Translations under genes and position numbers: made by a program
Shown: one piece after another, positions 41,860 through 51,501 of the stretch
Position numbering within the stretch: position 1 is the first letter of the stretch
Layout: the number at the start of each line of letters is the position of its first letter
From: Nocardioides sp.
Lineage (GTDB): Bacteria > Actinomycetota > Actinomycetes > Propionibacteriales > Nocardioidaceae
Assembly: GCA_037045645.1 (NCBI GenBank)
Contig: JBAOIH010000004.1
Location: 1-64,000 of the forward strand
Direction: 5' to 3'
DNA: 64,000 nucleotides
The notes under the pieces: generated by a model
Database searches by the model: none
Told to the model about the DNA's origin: nothing
The model's input: the letters and a program-made list of their open reading frames with translations, nothing else

Positions 41860-43289
41860 GTTGGTTGGTTAGCCCCTCCGGTGCCGCGCTGGCGATCTGG
41901 CTCGTGGGTGTCATCATCGCGTGGCTCTCGCTCAGTGGGCGGCAGTTCCTGATCACCGCCCCCCTGGCCTTCTTGCTCTATCAATCGTTCAATGTCATCG
42001 GGGTCGCGGTCGAGTCGATGCGCACGGTGCCATTTCGAGAAGACTGGCCGATCCTGGTAAGCCTGGCCTTCTTGTCGTTCGTGCTCGGCGGCGTGGTCGC
42101 GAATCTCCTCGAGGGCTTCAAGCCCGCACAAGAGATCAAACGATGGCGCGACAGCCCACTTGACACGACCGCCTCGACGTCGATGACCTGGGCACTCGTC
42201 TGGTTCTTGGTGTTGCTGTCCCTCGCGGTCGGATTCCTCTACTACCGCTCCGTCGGTTACAACACCCTGTTCAGCCAGTTGGGTGCGATCATCTCCGGCT
42301 CACAGGTAGACAGTGCGACGTTCTCGGGTCTGCGGTCGGACGCCAAGTCCACCTACCGCGCGGCCGGCTATGCGGTCCAGTTCATCGCCATCATCTTGCC
42401 GACCCTTGTGGTGTACCTGTGGCTGGAGGGCAAGATCCGGCGCTCGGCCGGACTGCGCGTTGCCGCTTGGGGTCTGCTCGCGGCCAGCGTCTACTTCGTG
42501 ACCGTCCAAGGTGGGCGTACTTACATCCTCGCCCTGCTGCTCCTGCTGGGTCTCATGGTCGGCCACGGCTCCAGTCCGCTACCGCGCAAATTCAGGATGT
42601 CGCGTGGCGCGACCATCGGCATCGTCGTGGCGTTGGGGTTGTCCTTCGCGCTGGTAACGGCGCTCCAGGGGCGCAACATGCGCGATGGTCGCGAGATGAG
42701 CTTCGCCGAAGCAGCCACAGTGGGTGTGTGGGACCGAGTCGGCGGTGACTACTCGCGCACCCAGATGGTGGCGCTCAAGGCTCTGCAGAGTGAGATCCCG
42801 GTCAACGGTGACCAGTGGGTCGAACAGTTGAAGATCGTGCTGCCGGGCTCCCAGGTGGAGGGGATGCCCTTCGACGTGCGCGTCTACTACCTCATCTACG
42901 GCAACCCCAACGGCAACAACCCGTTGGACCCGTGGGGTTCCTACTACTACAACTTCGGCACGGTGGGCTTGCTCGGCATCCCCTTCGGCATGGGCTTCCT
43001 GGCCCAGATCATCACCATTCGAGGCTTGATCCGATCCAGACGTGATGTCGCGACGGTGGTGATCATGTCGGCCTTGGGTTATCGATGCATGTTCCTGATC
43101 GACCCGTACACGATCCTGCTGGCCGGACCGTTCACCTTGTGGCTCCTCAACCGGCTCTATCACGTCTTCGTGAAGAAGCGACCGCCAGAATCGGCCGACC
43201 CCGACGCAGAACCGGCCGAACTCGACCATCGCGGCGTGCCCCGCAGGGTGCCCGCCGGGGTGCAGAGAGCAGGATCGCTCAGGCGTTGA
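41856..43289 (+). CDS. wzy: Wzy-like polysaccharide polymerase
   Basis: Polytopic protein of 477 aa with about 11 hydrophobic segments and one large external loop (about residues 290-370: NPLDPWGSYYYNFGTVGLLG at its end), the usual layout of O-antigen polymerases. A TVQGGRTYILALLLLLGLMV segment carries the arginine motif common in the group. ATG 41856 overlaps the previous stop. The last 11 bases overlap the convergent wecC. Assigned by topology and place. Confidence 0.8.
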   Translation: MSWLVSPSGAALAIWLVGVIIAWLSLSGRQFLITAPLAFLLYQSFNVIGVAVESMRTVPFREDWPILVSLAFLSFVLGGVVANLLEGFKPAQEIKRWRDSPLDTTASTSMTWALVWFLVLLSLAVGFLYYRSVGYNTLFSQLGAIISGSQVDSATFSGLRSDAKSTYRAAGYAVQFIAIILPTLVVYLWLEGKIRRSAGLRVAAWGLLAASVYFVTVQGGRTYILALLLLLGLMVGHGSSPLPRKFRMSRGATIGIVVALGLSFALVTALQGRNMRDGREMSFAEAATVGVWDRVGGDYSRTQMVALKALQSEIPVNGDQWVEQLKIVLPGSQVEGMPFDVRVYYLIYGNPNGNNPLDPWGSYYYNFGTVGLLGIPFGMGFLAQIITIRGLIRSRRDVATVVIMSALGYRCMFLIDPYTILLAGPFTLWLLNRLYHVFVKKRPPESADPDAEPAELDHRGVPRRVPAGVQRAGSLRR

Positions 43290-44544
43290 GCAGGTGTCGC
43301 CACTGGCCGCGCGTGTCGATCACGGTGCCGGTGAATGACCGGGGGTCCAATTCGCCGAACTGTCGGTGGTCGACCAGCAGCACAACCGCGTCGGCATCCG
43401 CGATCTCCGCGGTGTCCACAAGGCGTACGTTGGCCAGCCCCTCCAAGGACTTGGGCAGCGTGGTGACGTGCGGTTCGACCACCAGGATCGAGGCGTCGGG
43501 TAGTGCCTTCGAGATGCGTTCGACGACCTCGATCGCCGGGCTTTCTCGCAGGTCGTCGACGTCGGCCTTGAAGGCCAGACCCAGGCAGGCAACCTGACTC
43601 ACCGTGTTACCGCCCACGGCGTCGAGCACCTTGCCGACCACCCATTCGGGCTTGGCGTCGTTGATCTCCCGGCTGGTGCGGATCAACCTGGCCTCGTCGG
43701 GTGCGGCGTCGACGATGAACCACGGGTCCACCGCGATGCAGTGGCCCCCGACCCCGGGCCCGGGGTTCAAGATGTTGACCCGGGGGTGCCGGTTGGCGGC
43801 CTCGATGACGCCCCAGACGTCGATCTCCAACTTGTCGCACAAGACCGACAGTTCATTGGCGTAGGCCAGGTTGACGTCGCGGAACGAGTTCTCTGCGAGT
43901 TTGACCATCTCCGCCGTGGTGGCATCGGTAAGGGCGATCTCGCCCTGGCAGAAGATCCGGTAGAGGTCGGCCGCCAATTCGGCGCACTTGGGGGTGAGGC
44001 CGCCGACCACCCGGTCATTGGTCACCAACTCGATCATGATTCGGCCGGGCAGCACGCGCTCTGGGCAATGTGCCACGTGGATCCCGTTGGTCTCACCTCC
44101 GGTCGCAGGCACCACCAGGTCGGGGCGCAGGTCGCGCAGCCAGGAAGCGATCTGGCGTGAGGTGCCGGGAGGTGAGGTGGACTCCAGGACCACGAACTCT
44201 CCCCCGCGCAGGCGCGGCGCGATCGCCTCGACGGCAGAGCGTACGTAGGACAGGTCGGCAGACTTGTCCGCCAGGATGGGTGTCGGCACCGCGATGATGA
44301 AGCCATCGGCTTGCGGCACCTCGGTCGTGGCGGTGAGGTTGCCGTTGGCCACGGCGCCGCTGAGGGCGGCGCCCAGGTCGGGCTCCACGAAAGGAACCTT
44401 GCCCTGGCTGACGGAGTCCACCACCGACTCGTTGACATCGACACCGATCACGCGGACCCCGTGGGTCGCAAGAATCGCAGCCGTCGGCAAGCCGATGTAA
44501 CCGAGACCGAGTACGGCAATGCCGCGTTCATAGACAGTCGTCAC
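43279..44544 (-). CDS. wecC: UDP-N-acetyl-D-mannosamine dehydrogenase
   Basis: Oxidises UDP-ManNAc to UDP-ManNAcA with two NAD. 421 aa. NAD site GIAVLGLGYIGLPTAAILAT near residue 8, the ESTSPPGTS loop, NSFRDVNLAYANEL, and the catalytic Cys in GVGGHCIAVDPWF near 265. GTG 44544 follows AAAGGGA; the longer frame to 44964 is antisense to wecB. It is divergent from wecB, with 72 bases between the starts for both promoters. Confidence 0.94.
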   Translation of the reverse strand: MTTVYERGIAVLGLGYIGLPTAAILATHGVRVIGVDVNESVVDSVSQGKVPFVEPDLGAALSGAVANGNLTATTEVPQADGFIIAVPTPILADKSADLSYVRSAVEAIAPRLRGGEFVVLESTSPPGTSRQIASWLRDLRPDLVVPATGGETNGIHVAHCPERVLPGRIMIELVTNDRVVGGLTPKCAELAADLYRIFCQGEIALTDATTAEMVKLAENSFRDVNLAYANELSVLCDKLEIDVWGVIEAANRHPRVNILNPGPGVGGHCIAVDPWFIVDAAPDEARLIRTSREINDAKPEWVVGKVLDAVGGNTVSQVACLGLAFKADVDDLRESPAIEVVERISKALPDASILVVEPHVTTLPKSLEGLANVRLVDTAEIADADAVVLLVDHRQFGELDPRSFTGTVIDTRGQWRHLLNA

Positions 44545-44616
44545 AGTGATGATCCCTTTGGGTGGTGCCGGAACTATGCTCCACATCGTAGTGGTGTCAA
44601 CGTGAAGGAATGACCA

Positions 44617-45768
44617 GTGGGTAAGACAGCGCTGTTGGTGTACGGAACCCGGCCTGAGGCCATCAAGATGGCACCGCTGATCCCCAGCCTTCGGGCAGTG
44701 GGAATCGAGCCGATCGTCGCCGTGACGGGCCAGCACCGCGAAATGCTGGATCAGGTGAACGAGTTGTTCGCAATCGTTCCCGCGTACGACCTGGACATCA
44801 GCAAGCCGCGCCAAACCCTGGCGCACATCACCGCCACGGTCGTCGACCGGCTGAGCGCGATCTTGGAGTCCGCACGACCCGACGTAATCATCGTGCAGGG
44901 TGACACGTCGAGCACGTTCGCGGGCGGACTGGCGGCCTTCTATCAACAGATTCCGGTGGTCCATGTCGAGGCCGGACTGCGCACCGGAAAGCGCTACTCA
45001 CCCTTCCCCGAGGAGATCAATCGCCGGCTGACGACCCAGGTGGCATCGCTGCATCTGGCGCCCACGCGGATGAATGCCGAGAATCTGTTGGCGGAGCAGA
45101 TCCCCGTCGAGGACATCGCGGTCACCGGAAACACCGTGATCGACTCACTCCTGGAGATCTCGGCACGCGAGGTCAACCAAGAAGACGAGCGGGTCGCACA
45201 GGCCATCGCGAGTGGTCGACGCATCGTCTTGATGACCACTCATCGCCGCGAGTCTCTCGGCGCGCGGATGCAGGAGTCGATGAGCGCGCTGCGAAAGTTG
45301 GCCGACCAGTGGGCCGACGACCTCTTCGTGCTGCCGCTGCATCGCAACCCTGCGGTGCGCGAAGTCGTGGAGCCGGCCTTCGCCGGGGCGGACAACGTGA
45401 TCCTTACCGAGCCGCTGGAATATTCACAGTTCGCCTCGCTGCTTCGTGCTTCGCATCTGGTGATCACGGATTCAGGCGGTGTGCAGGAGGAGGCGCCTGG
45501 ACTGGGCAAGCCGGTCCTGGTGATGCGAGACGACACCGAACGCCCTGAGGCCGTCCATGCCGGAACCGTGAAGCTCGTGGGCACCGATGGCGCCAGGATC
45601 TTCGAAGAAGCCTCGCGGTTGCTTTGCGATGAGTCCGCCTACGCGGAGATGTCGAACGCGGTGAACCCGTATGGCGACGGCGCGGCAGGGGCTAGGTCGG
45701 CCGCAGCGATCGCCCAGATGCTGGGTGTGGGCACTCGCCTGCCCGACTTCGACCCGACAATGCCGTGA
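44617..45768 (+). CDS. wecB: UDP-N-acetylglucosamine 2-epimerase
   Basis: Makes UDP-ManNAc for WecC. 383 aa with the non-hydrolysing epimerase signatures VYGTRPEAIKMAPLI, VTGQHREMLDQ, QGDTSSTFAG, HVEAGLRTGKRYSPFPEEIN and ITDSGGVQEEAPGLGKPVLV. GTG 44617 follows AAGGA. Divergent from wecC; it converges on cysN with a shared terminator. Confidence 0.95.
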   Translation: MGKTALLVYGTRPEAIKMAPLIPSLRAVGIEPIVAVTGQHREMLDQVNELFAIVPAYDLDISKPRQTLAHITATVVDRLSAILESARPDVIIVQGDTSSTFAGGLAAFYQQIPVVHVEAGLRTGKRYSPFPEEINRRLTTQVASLHLAPTRMNAENLLAEQIPVEDIAVTGNTVIDSLLEISAREVNQEDERVAQAIASGRRIVLMTTHRRESLGARMQESMSALRKLADQWADDLFVLPLHRNPAVREVVEPAFAGADNVILTEPLEYSQFASLLRASHLVITDSGGVQEEAPGLGKPVLVMRDDTERPEAVHAGTVKLVGTDGARIFEEASRLLCDESAYAEMSNAVNPYGDGAAGARSAAAIAQMLGVGTRLPDFDPTMP

Positions 45769-45791
45769 TCTCGCGTCCAGGTGCGACGCAA

Positions 45792-45816
45792 GCGGGGCCG
45801 CAGTCGTCGGCCCCGC
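45792..45816. terminator. Bidirectional terminator between wecB and cysN
   Basis: GCGGGGCCG (45792-45800) pairs with CGGCCCCGC (45808-45816) around a seven-base loop in the 78-bp gap between convergent genes. Confidence 0.7.
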
Positions 45817-45846
45817 CGCGCCTGAGCTGACGCAGTCGCTCGGCAG

Positions 45847-47145
45847 TCAGCTGCCGCTGTTGATCATGCCGGCACCGACGGTGACGCCGGTGGCTTCGTC
45901 GATCAGGATGAACGAACCGGTCGTACGGTTCTTGGCGTACGGGTCGCACAGCAGCGGGACCGTGGTGCGCAATTGCACCCGACCGATCTCGTTGAGGCCC
46001 AACTCGTTGCTCTCCTGGTCGCGGTGCAAGGTGTTGATGTCCAGGCGATATTGGATGTCCTTGACCATCGCGCGCCCCATGCGGGTCGTGTGCTTGATCG
46101 CCAGTTTCTGACGCGGCTTCAGCGGCGTGTTGGTCATCCAGCAGATCATCGCGTCGATGTCCTGGCTGGGGGTCGGTGCGTTCTTGACGCGCGCGATCAT
46201 GTCACCGCGCGAGACGTCGACGTCGTCGGCCAGACGGACGGTGACCGACATCGGCGGGAACGCCTCCGTGATCTCCTTGTCGAACAGGTCGATGCCCTCG
46301 ATCGTCGAGGTCATGCCGCTCGGCAGCACGACGACCTCGTCGCCCGGCTTGAGCACACCGCCCGCGACCTGACCGGCGTACCCACGGTAGTCGTGGTAGG
46401 CGTCGGACTTGGGGCGTACGACGTACTGCACCGGGAAGCGGGTGTCGACGAGTTCTCGGTCGGAGGCCACGTGCACGTGCTCGAGGTGATGCATGAGTGT
46501 CGGGCCGTGGTACCAGGGCATGTTGGTGCTGCGCTCGACGACGTTGTCGCCCTGGAGAGCGGAGATCGGGATGACCTCCAGGTCCGGGATCGACAACTTC
46601 GTGGCGAATTGCGTGAACTCGTTGTGGATCCGCTCGTACGTCGACTCGTCGTAGTCGACCAGATCCATCTTGTTGATCGCCAACACCAGGTGCGGCACGC
46701 GCAGCAGCGACAGCAGCACCGCGTGGCGACGCGACTGCTCGGTGAGGCCGTGGCGGGCGTCCACCAGAACCAGGCCCAGGTCGGCGGTCGACGCCCCGGT
46801 CACCATGTTGCGGGTGTACTGGATGTGGCCCGGGGTGTCGGCGATGATGAACTTGCGAGTCGGCGTCGCGAAGTAGCGGTAGGCCACGTCGATGGTGATG
46901 CCCTGCTCGCGCTCGGAGCGCAGACCGTCGGTCAGCAGCGCGAGATCGGTGTAGTCGTATCCCTTGGACTGCGAGGACGCCTCGACGGCTTCCAACTGGT
47001 CCTCGAAGATCGACTTGGAGTCGAGCAGCAGGCGACCGATCAGGGTCGACTTGCCGTCATCCACCGAACCTGCCGTGGCGAAACGGAGCAGATCCATGGG
47101 GGCGCGGCCCTCGTGCTCGTGGGTGTGCTGAGCCATCTCGCCCAT
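45847..47145 (-). CDS. cysN: Sulfate adenylyltransferase large subunit (GTPase)
   Basis: GTP-driven subunit of ATP sulfurylase; with CysD it makes APS from sulfate. 432 aa with G1 GSVDDGKST near 27, G3 DTPGHIQYTRNM, G4 NKMDLV, then EF-Tu-like domains 2 and 3. No CysC domain is fused, unlike mycobacterial CysNC; the APS kinase is in the fusion at 55219-57006. The start at 47145 overlaps the cysD stop by one base. Confidence 0.95.
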   Translation of the reverse strand: MGEMAQHTHEHEGRAPMDLLRFATAGSVDDGKSTLIGRLLLDSKSIFEDQLEAVEASSQSKGYDYTDLALLTDGLRSEREQGITIDVAYRYFATPTRKFIIADTPGHIQYTRNMVTGASTADLGLVLVDARHGLTEQSRRHAVLLSLLRVPHLVLAINKMDLVDYDESTYERIHNEFTQFATKLSIPDLEVIPISALQGDNVVERSTNMPWYHGPTLMHHLEHVHVASDRELVDTRFPVQYVVRPKSDAYHDYRGYAGQVAGGVLKPGDEVVVLPSGMTSTIEGIDLFDKEITEAFPPMSVTVRLADDVDVSRGDMIARVKNAPTPSQDIDAMICWMTNTPLKPRQKLAIKHTTRMGRAMVKDIQYRLDINTLHRDQESNELGLNEIGRVQLRTTVPLLCDPYAKNRTTGSFILIDEATGVTVGAGMINSGS

Positions 47146-48068
47146 CAGAAGTAGCCTTCCTTCTTGCGGTCTTCCATCGCCGCTTCGGAGAAGCGGTCGT
47201 CGCCTCGGGTGGCGCCTCGCTCGGTCACTCGGGCGATCGCGATCTCGTCGATGATCTTCTCGATCGTGTCGGCCTCGGACTCGACCGAGCCGGTCTGGGA
47301 CTTGTCGCCCACCGTGCGGAAGCGGACGCGGCGACGCTCGATCTTCTCGTTGCCCTTGGGCTGCACCACCTCGGAGGCGGACAACAGCATGCCGTCACGC
47401 GCGATCACGTCGCGTTCGTGCGAGTAGTAGATCGACGGGATCTCGATGCCTTCGCGGCCGATGTAGTGCCACACGTCGAGCTCGGTCCAGTTGCTGATCG
47501 GGAAGATCCGCATGTGCTCGCCCTCGTGCAGGCGGCCGTTGTACAGGCTCCACAACTCGGGGCGTTGGTTCTTGGGGTCCCACTGACCGAACTCGTCACG
47601 GTGGGAGTAGACCCGCTCCTTGGCGCGCGCCTTCTCCTCGTCGCGGCGACCGCCACCGAAGGCGGCGGTGAAGCCGTTCTCCTCGATCGCGTTGAGCAGG
47701 GTGCCGATCTGGAGTCGGTTGCGGCTGGTCTTGCCGTCGTCGGTGACGATGCCGTCGGCGATCGCCTGGTCGACGCTGGCCACGATCAGGCGTACGCCGA
47801 GTCGCTCGACCCAACGGTCGCGCGTCTGCAGCACCTCGTCGAAGTCGAGTCCGGTGTCGACCTGCAGGACCGGGAACGGGATCTTCGCCGGGTGGAAGGC
47901 CTTCTCGGCCAGTCGCAGCATGACGATGGAGTCCTTGCCGCCGGAGAACATCAGGACCGGCTTCTCGAACTCGGCCGCGACCTCGCGGAAGATGTGGATC
48001 GACTCGGCTTCGAGTTGGTCCAGTTGGCTGAGCTGATAATCGGCGTGGGTTGCTGGCGCTGCACTCAT
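47145..48068 (-). CDS. cysD: Sulfate adenylyltransferase small subunit
   Basis: Catalytic subunit of ATP sulfurylase. 307 aa with the PP-loop LMFSGGKDSIVMLRLAEKAF near 40, RDRWVERLGVRLIVAS, GGRRDEEKARAKERVYSHRD, and the usual tail ATRGDDRFSEAAMEDRKKEG. Start 48068 (MSAAPATHADYQLSQLDQLE) follows the family; the frame extends to 48140 without a ribosome site. No leader peptide of the ALCR type is seen upstream, unlike the cysA-sseC operon. Confidence 0.95.
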   Translation of the reverse strand: MSAAPATHADYQLSQLDQLEAESIHIFREVAAEFEKPVLMFSGGKDSIVMLRLAEKAFHPAKIPFPVLQVDTGLDFDEVLQTRDRWVERLGVRLIVASVDQAIADGIVTDDGKTSRNRLQIGTLLNAIEENGFTAAFGGGRRDEEKARAKERVYSHRDEFGQWDPKNQRPELWSLYNGRLHEGEHMRIFPISNWTELDVWHYIGREGIEIPSIYYSHERDVIARDGMLLSASEVVQPKGNEKIERRRVRFRTVGDKSQTGSVESEADTIEKIIDEIAIARVTERGATRGDDRFSEAAMEDRKKEGYF

Positions 48069-48174
48069 CTGTGGTGGATGCCTCTCCTTTTGCTCCGACC
48101 TGCATGCTATCGGTGTGCCCTGGTTCTGCGAGAATCGCACGAACGTCTCGGGGGGAGTGGGTTAACGAGTCGCC

Positions 48175-50076
48175 ATGAGTCGAAGTAGTCGCCGCGCAGC
48201 CGCGCCGAGCCGTCGCCGTTCTCGCATTCTTCGGTGGGTGCTGGCGGGCTTGGTGATGGTCGGCGTCGCGCTGGTCTTGTTGGCCCTTCCGCTGCGCGGG
48301 CTGGCCAGTGATTCACGCAACGCAGAGTCTGAGCTCAGACGTTCGGTCGAGGCGCTGAAGTCAGGCAATCTGCGTGTGGCGCGCCGCCACCAGGTCGCCG
48401 CGCAGAGGTACGCCGACGAGGCCTCCGAGACCAGTGAGGGGCTCGGCGCGCGGGTCTGGTCGTGGGTGCCCGTGGTGGGCGGTGGCGTACGAGATGCCCG
48501 CCATCTGGTCGCCGCGATGGCGGCCAGCACGAGTGCGGTCGGCGGGGCAGTGGAGGTCTATCCCCAGGTCATGTCGGACGACGGAGGACTCGTCGAGGAC
48601 CGCAACATCGACCTCGGGCTCCTCGACTCGGTCCTGAAGGAAGCCGACCGGGTGGGCGGCGAACTCGTCAGCGCTCGTGACGAACTGGCGCAGGTCGAGG
48701 GTGACGCTCCCTTCCTCGGTGCCCAGATCCGCGACGCCCGAGACCGGGCCCAGCGCCAGATCGATCCTGCGGCAGCGAAGTTCGAGCGCTTCCAGCCGAT
48801 GATGGACGGATTGCCCGATGTGCTGGGCGCCTCTGGGCCCCGCTCCTACATGGTGATGATCAGCAACCCCGCCGAGTTGCGCTACTCCGGGGGAGCCGTG
48901 CTCACAGGGACTCGGGTAACCGCGCGTGACGGACGCATTCGAGTCGAGGAGGCCGGCAGTCTGACCGAGTTGCCAGAGACGCGTGGTCTGAGCTGGCCGA
49001 AGGTCGAAGGCAACGTGTTCCACCGCAATGGTGAGGCGCTGCCGCTGCAGAACGCCACCTTGAATCCGAACTGGTCGATCTCGGGAGAGGAGTTCCTCCG
49101 AGGCCTGCAGGTGGCATCGGGTGCAGACCACGACGGGCTGATCGTGGTGGATGCGCAGGCACTGGCCCGGCTGCTGGCTGTCACCAATCCGATCGAGCAC
49201 GCGGTCTACGGAACCCTGACGGCGGACAACTTCGTCAAGACGGTGTCGGGAAGCTACGACACCTATCCCGACGTCGAGCAGCGCAGGGCGAACAACCAAC
49301 TCCTCGCGAGCGCTTTCACCGACCGACTGCTCGACGGCGGCGACTTCGTCGACAAGTTCCTGGCGTTGGGGCAGGCGGCGGGAGCGCGTGAGTTCGCGAT
49401 GTACCTGCGCCCCGAGGGCGAGCAGAGGATGATCGAGGAACTCGGGGTCTCCGGCGATCTTCACCAGGGTGGGAGTGGGGACTACTTCTCCGCGCAGAGC
49501 CAGAACACCAACATCTCCAAGGTCGACTACTACCAACGGCGCGATGTCACCTCGAACGTGCGCCTGCGTGCCGACGGGTCGGCCGAGGTCGACCTCCAGA
49601 TCGTCGTCCACAACGACACGCCGCCCTACGTTGGTCCCGAACCGGATCCGCGGATCCGCAGTTATCAGACGCGGTGGGCCGGGTTGTCTCTTGCGGCCTT
49701 CCTGCCCGAGCGGATGCACCTGGAGTCGATGAGCCTGGACGGCAAGCAGGTGCCGACCCCGCATGTGGGCAGGACTGGGACCCAATCCTTCGTGCGCCAG
49801 TCCTTCACCCTCGCGCCAGGAGCCAGCGCGACCATGCGCATGCGCTACACGGTGCCTGACGCCGCGCGAGTCTCGGGCGACGAGTTGGTGTACTCGCTCT
49901 CGGTCGATCCGCAGGGGCTGGTTACTCCGGCCGCACTGGACGTGTCCGTCCGGGTGCCGAAGGGGTACGCCGCCCAGCACCTGCCCGAGGGTTGGCGCGC
50001 CCGCGGGAACACGCTGCGCTACGTCTCGCAGCGTTGGGAGCAGTCCGCTTCCTGGTCGCTGCCCCTGCAGCGTTAG
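48175..50076 (+). CDS. DUF4012 membrane-anchored protein
   Basis: A 633-residue protein with one N-terminal anchor (about 20-43, RWVLAGLVMVGVALVLLALP) and a large outside part. SYMVMISNPAELRYSGGAVL is the DUF4012 core, followed by the segment GLIVVDAQALARLLAVTNPI. It has distant likeness to LytR-CpsA-Psr-associated proteins and is often found in capsule or exopolysaccharide loci. Possible role in attaching or organising surface glycan is inferred. It converges with the kinase gene, overlapping at the stops. Confidence 0.82.
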   Translation: MSRSSRRAAAPSRRRSRILRWVLAGLVMVGVALVLLALPLRGLASDSRNAESELRRSVEALKSGNLRVARRHQVAAQRYADEASETSEGLGARVWSWVPVVGGGVRDARHLVAAMAASTSAVGGAVEVYPQVMSDDGGLVEDRNIDLGLLDSVLKEADRVGGELVSARDELAQVEGDAPFLGAQIRDARDRAQRQIDPAAAKFERFQPMMDGLPDVLGASGPRSYMVMISNPAELRYSGGAVLTGTRVTARDGRIRVEEAGSLTELPETRGLSWPKVEGNVFHRNGEALPLQNATLNPNWSISGEEFLRGLQVASGADHDGLIVVDAQALARLLAVTNPIEHAVYGTLTADNFVKTVSGSYDTYPDVEQRRANNQLLASAFTDRLLDGGDFVDKFLALGQAAGAREFAMYLRPEGEQRMIEELGVSGDLHQGGSGDYFSAQSQNTNISKVDYYQRRDVTSNVRLRADGSAEVDLQIVVHNDTPPYVGPEPDPRIRSYQTRWAGLSLAAFLPERMHLESMSLDGKQVPTPHVGRTGTQSFVRQSFTLAPGASATMRMRYTVPDAARVSGDELVYSLSVDPQGLVTPAALDVSVRVPKGYAAQHLPEGWRARGNTLRYVSQRWEQSASWSLPLQR

Positions 50077-51491
50077 CCGGCTTCGGTACGAGCACGCCGG
50101 CCGCGGCTGCGGGAACGGTCCTCGTCGTACCTGTAGTAGTACTGCTGCTTGTAGTAGTCCGAGGTGGTGCGCCGGCGGGTCACCCGGTTGAGGACGACGC
50201 CTAGGACCCGTCCCTGCACGTTGGTCAGGTTGTCGAGCGCCGCCTCGAGGTGCGTGTCGAGGGTCCGGCCGGCGGAGACGACGACCAGTGCCCCGTCACT
50301 GGCTCGGGTGAGCACCGCAGCGTCGGTGACGGGCAGCAGTGGCGGAGCGTCCACGATCACCATGCTGGTCCGAGACAACGCTCTCAGGAGTTTGCGCATC
50401 GCTTTGGAGCCCAACAACTCGCTGGGGTTGGGAGGCCGATTGCCCGCGGGAAGTACGCGAAGTGTGGTCAGGGTCGGGTGTTGCTGAAGCGCGTCATCGA
50501 GGGAAACCCGGGCTGCGAGCACGTCGGTAAGGCCCACCTCGCCGGGAAGGTCCAGCGCCTTCGCAACTCTGGGACGGCGCAGATCGCCGTCGATCAGCGT
50601 GACTGGTTGGCCACTGACGGCGATCACCGCCGAGAGATTCGCGGCCACCGAGGACTTGCCGTCGCCTTGGCTGGGGCTGGTCACCACGATGATCCGGGGT
50701 GGGTTGTCCACGTCGAGGTAGGAGATGTTGGTGCGGAGCTTGCGGAATCCTTCGGCGGCCTGAGTCGACTTCTCCTGGGCACGGCCGGTGGCCACGATGC
50801 CCAGATTCCTGCCGACACCGGCGATCTCGGGGATGCTCGCCACGGTGCTGGTGCCGAGTCGGGTGATCTGCTCCGACGACCGGATGCGACGGTCGAGTTG
50901 GTTGCGGCCCGTCGCGTACGCGGTGCCGAGGATGGCGCCGAGCAAAGCACCGATCAGGGCATTGCGCAGCGGCTGCGGCGAGATCGGCGCGGTGGGGAGT
51001 TCGGCGGAGGCGCTCGGCTCGATGCTGATGGTGGATTCCTGCTTGGAGCCGCCCCGGTTCTCGACCTGATGTACGCGGTCGGCCAAGGCCTGCACCCACG
51101 TGTCAGCCAGGGCTTGGGCTTCCTGAGGGGTGGGGCCTGTCGCGGTGATCTGCAGATTCACCGTGTCGGGGGGTTGCTCGATATCGATCCTGCCAGCGAG
51201 TTGAGAAGGGGAATCTGTCAGGCCGAGCCGGCTGGCCACCATCTGAGATGTGGTGCGGTCTGTCGCGAGCACGACGTAGGACTTCACCCGGGACTTGGCC
51301 AGGCTGTCACCCAGGCTCTCCAGGCCGGCGTCGCCGACGGTGCCGGTGGTGACGAAGCCGGTGGAGACGGCCGCGTAGACCTTCGGCTGGGCAAGGCTCC
51401 ACGACAAGGCCAGCAGGGCTGTCGCGATCACGCAGCACAGCGCGCCCAGCCAGTGATTTCGCAGGATCCGCCAGTAGTCCTTGAATTCCAT
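50073..51491 (-). CDS. Chain-length determinant/tyrosine autokinase (BY-kinase), copy 1
   Basis: Fused Wzz-Wzc-type protein of 472 aa. Two membrane segments (about 18-36 and 178-196) flank an outside Wzz domain; the cytoplasmic kinase has Walker A TSPSQGDGKSSVAANL near 272, Walker A' VTLIDGDLRRPRVAKAL near 300 and Walker B SMVIVDAPPLLPVTDAAVL near 380. The tail holds a Tyr cluster (YYKQQYYYRY). It should control polymer length by cyclic phosphorylation. It is followed upstream by a permease gene and a second, similar kinase. Confidence 0.92.
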   Translation of the reverse strand: MEFKDYWRILRNHWLGALCCVIATALLALSWSLAQPKVYAAVSTGFVTTGTVGDAGLESLGDSLAKSRVKSYVVLATDRTTSQMVASRLGLTDSPSQLAGRIDIEQPPDTVNLQITATGPTPQEAQALADTWVQALADRVHQVENRGGSKQESTISIEPSASAELPTAPISPQPLRNALIGALLGAILGTAYATGRNQLDRRIRSSEQITRLGTSTVASIPEIAGVGRNLGIVATGRAQEKSTQAAEGFRKLRTNISYLDVDNPPRIIVVTSPSQGDGKSSVAANLSAVIAVSGQPVTLIDGDLRRPRVAKALDLPGEVGLTDVLAARVSLDDALQQHPTLTTLRVLPAGNRPPNPSELLGSKAMRKLLRALSRTSMVIVDAPPLLPVTDAAVLTRASDGALVVVSAGRTLDTHLEAALDNLTNVQGRVLGVVLNRVTRRRTTSDYYKQQYYYRYDEDRSRSRGRRARTEAG

Positions 51492-51501
51492 CGTCGGCCA
51501 C

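Noticed and set aside
44545..44964. N-terminal extension of wecC to 561 residues
   Set aside because: It overlaps wecB in antisense. The GTG at 44544 has a ribosome site and the family N-terminus.
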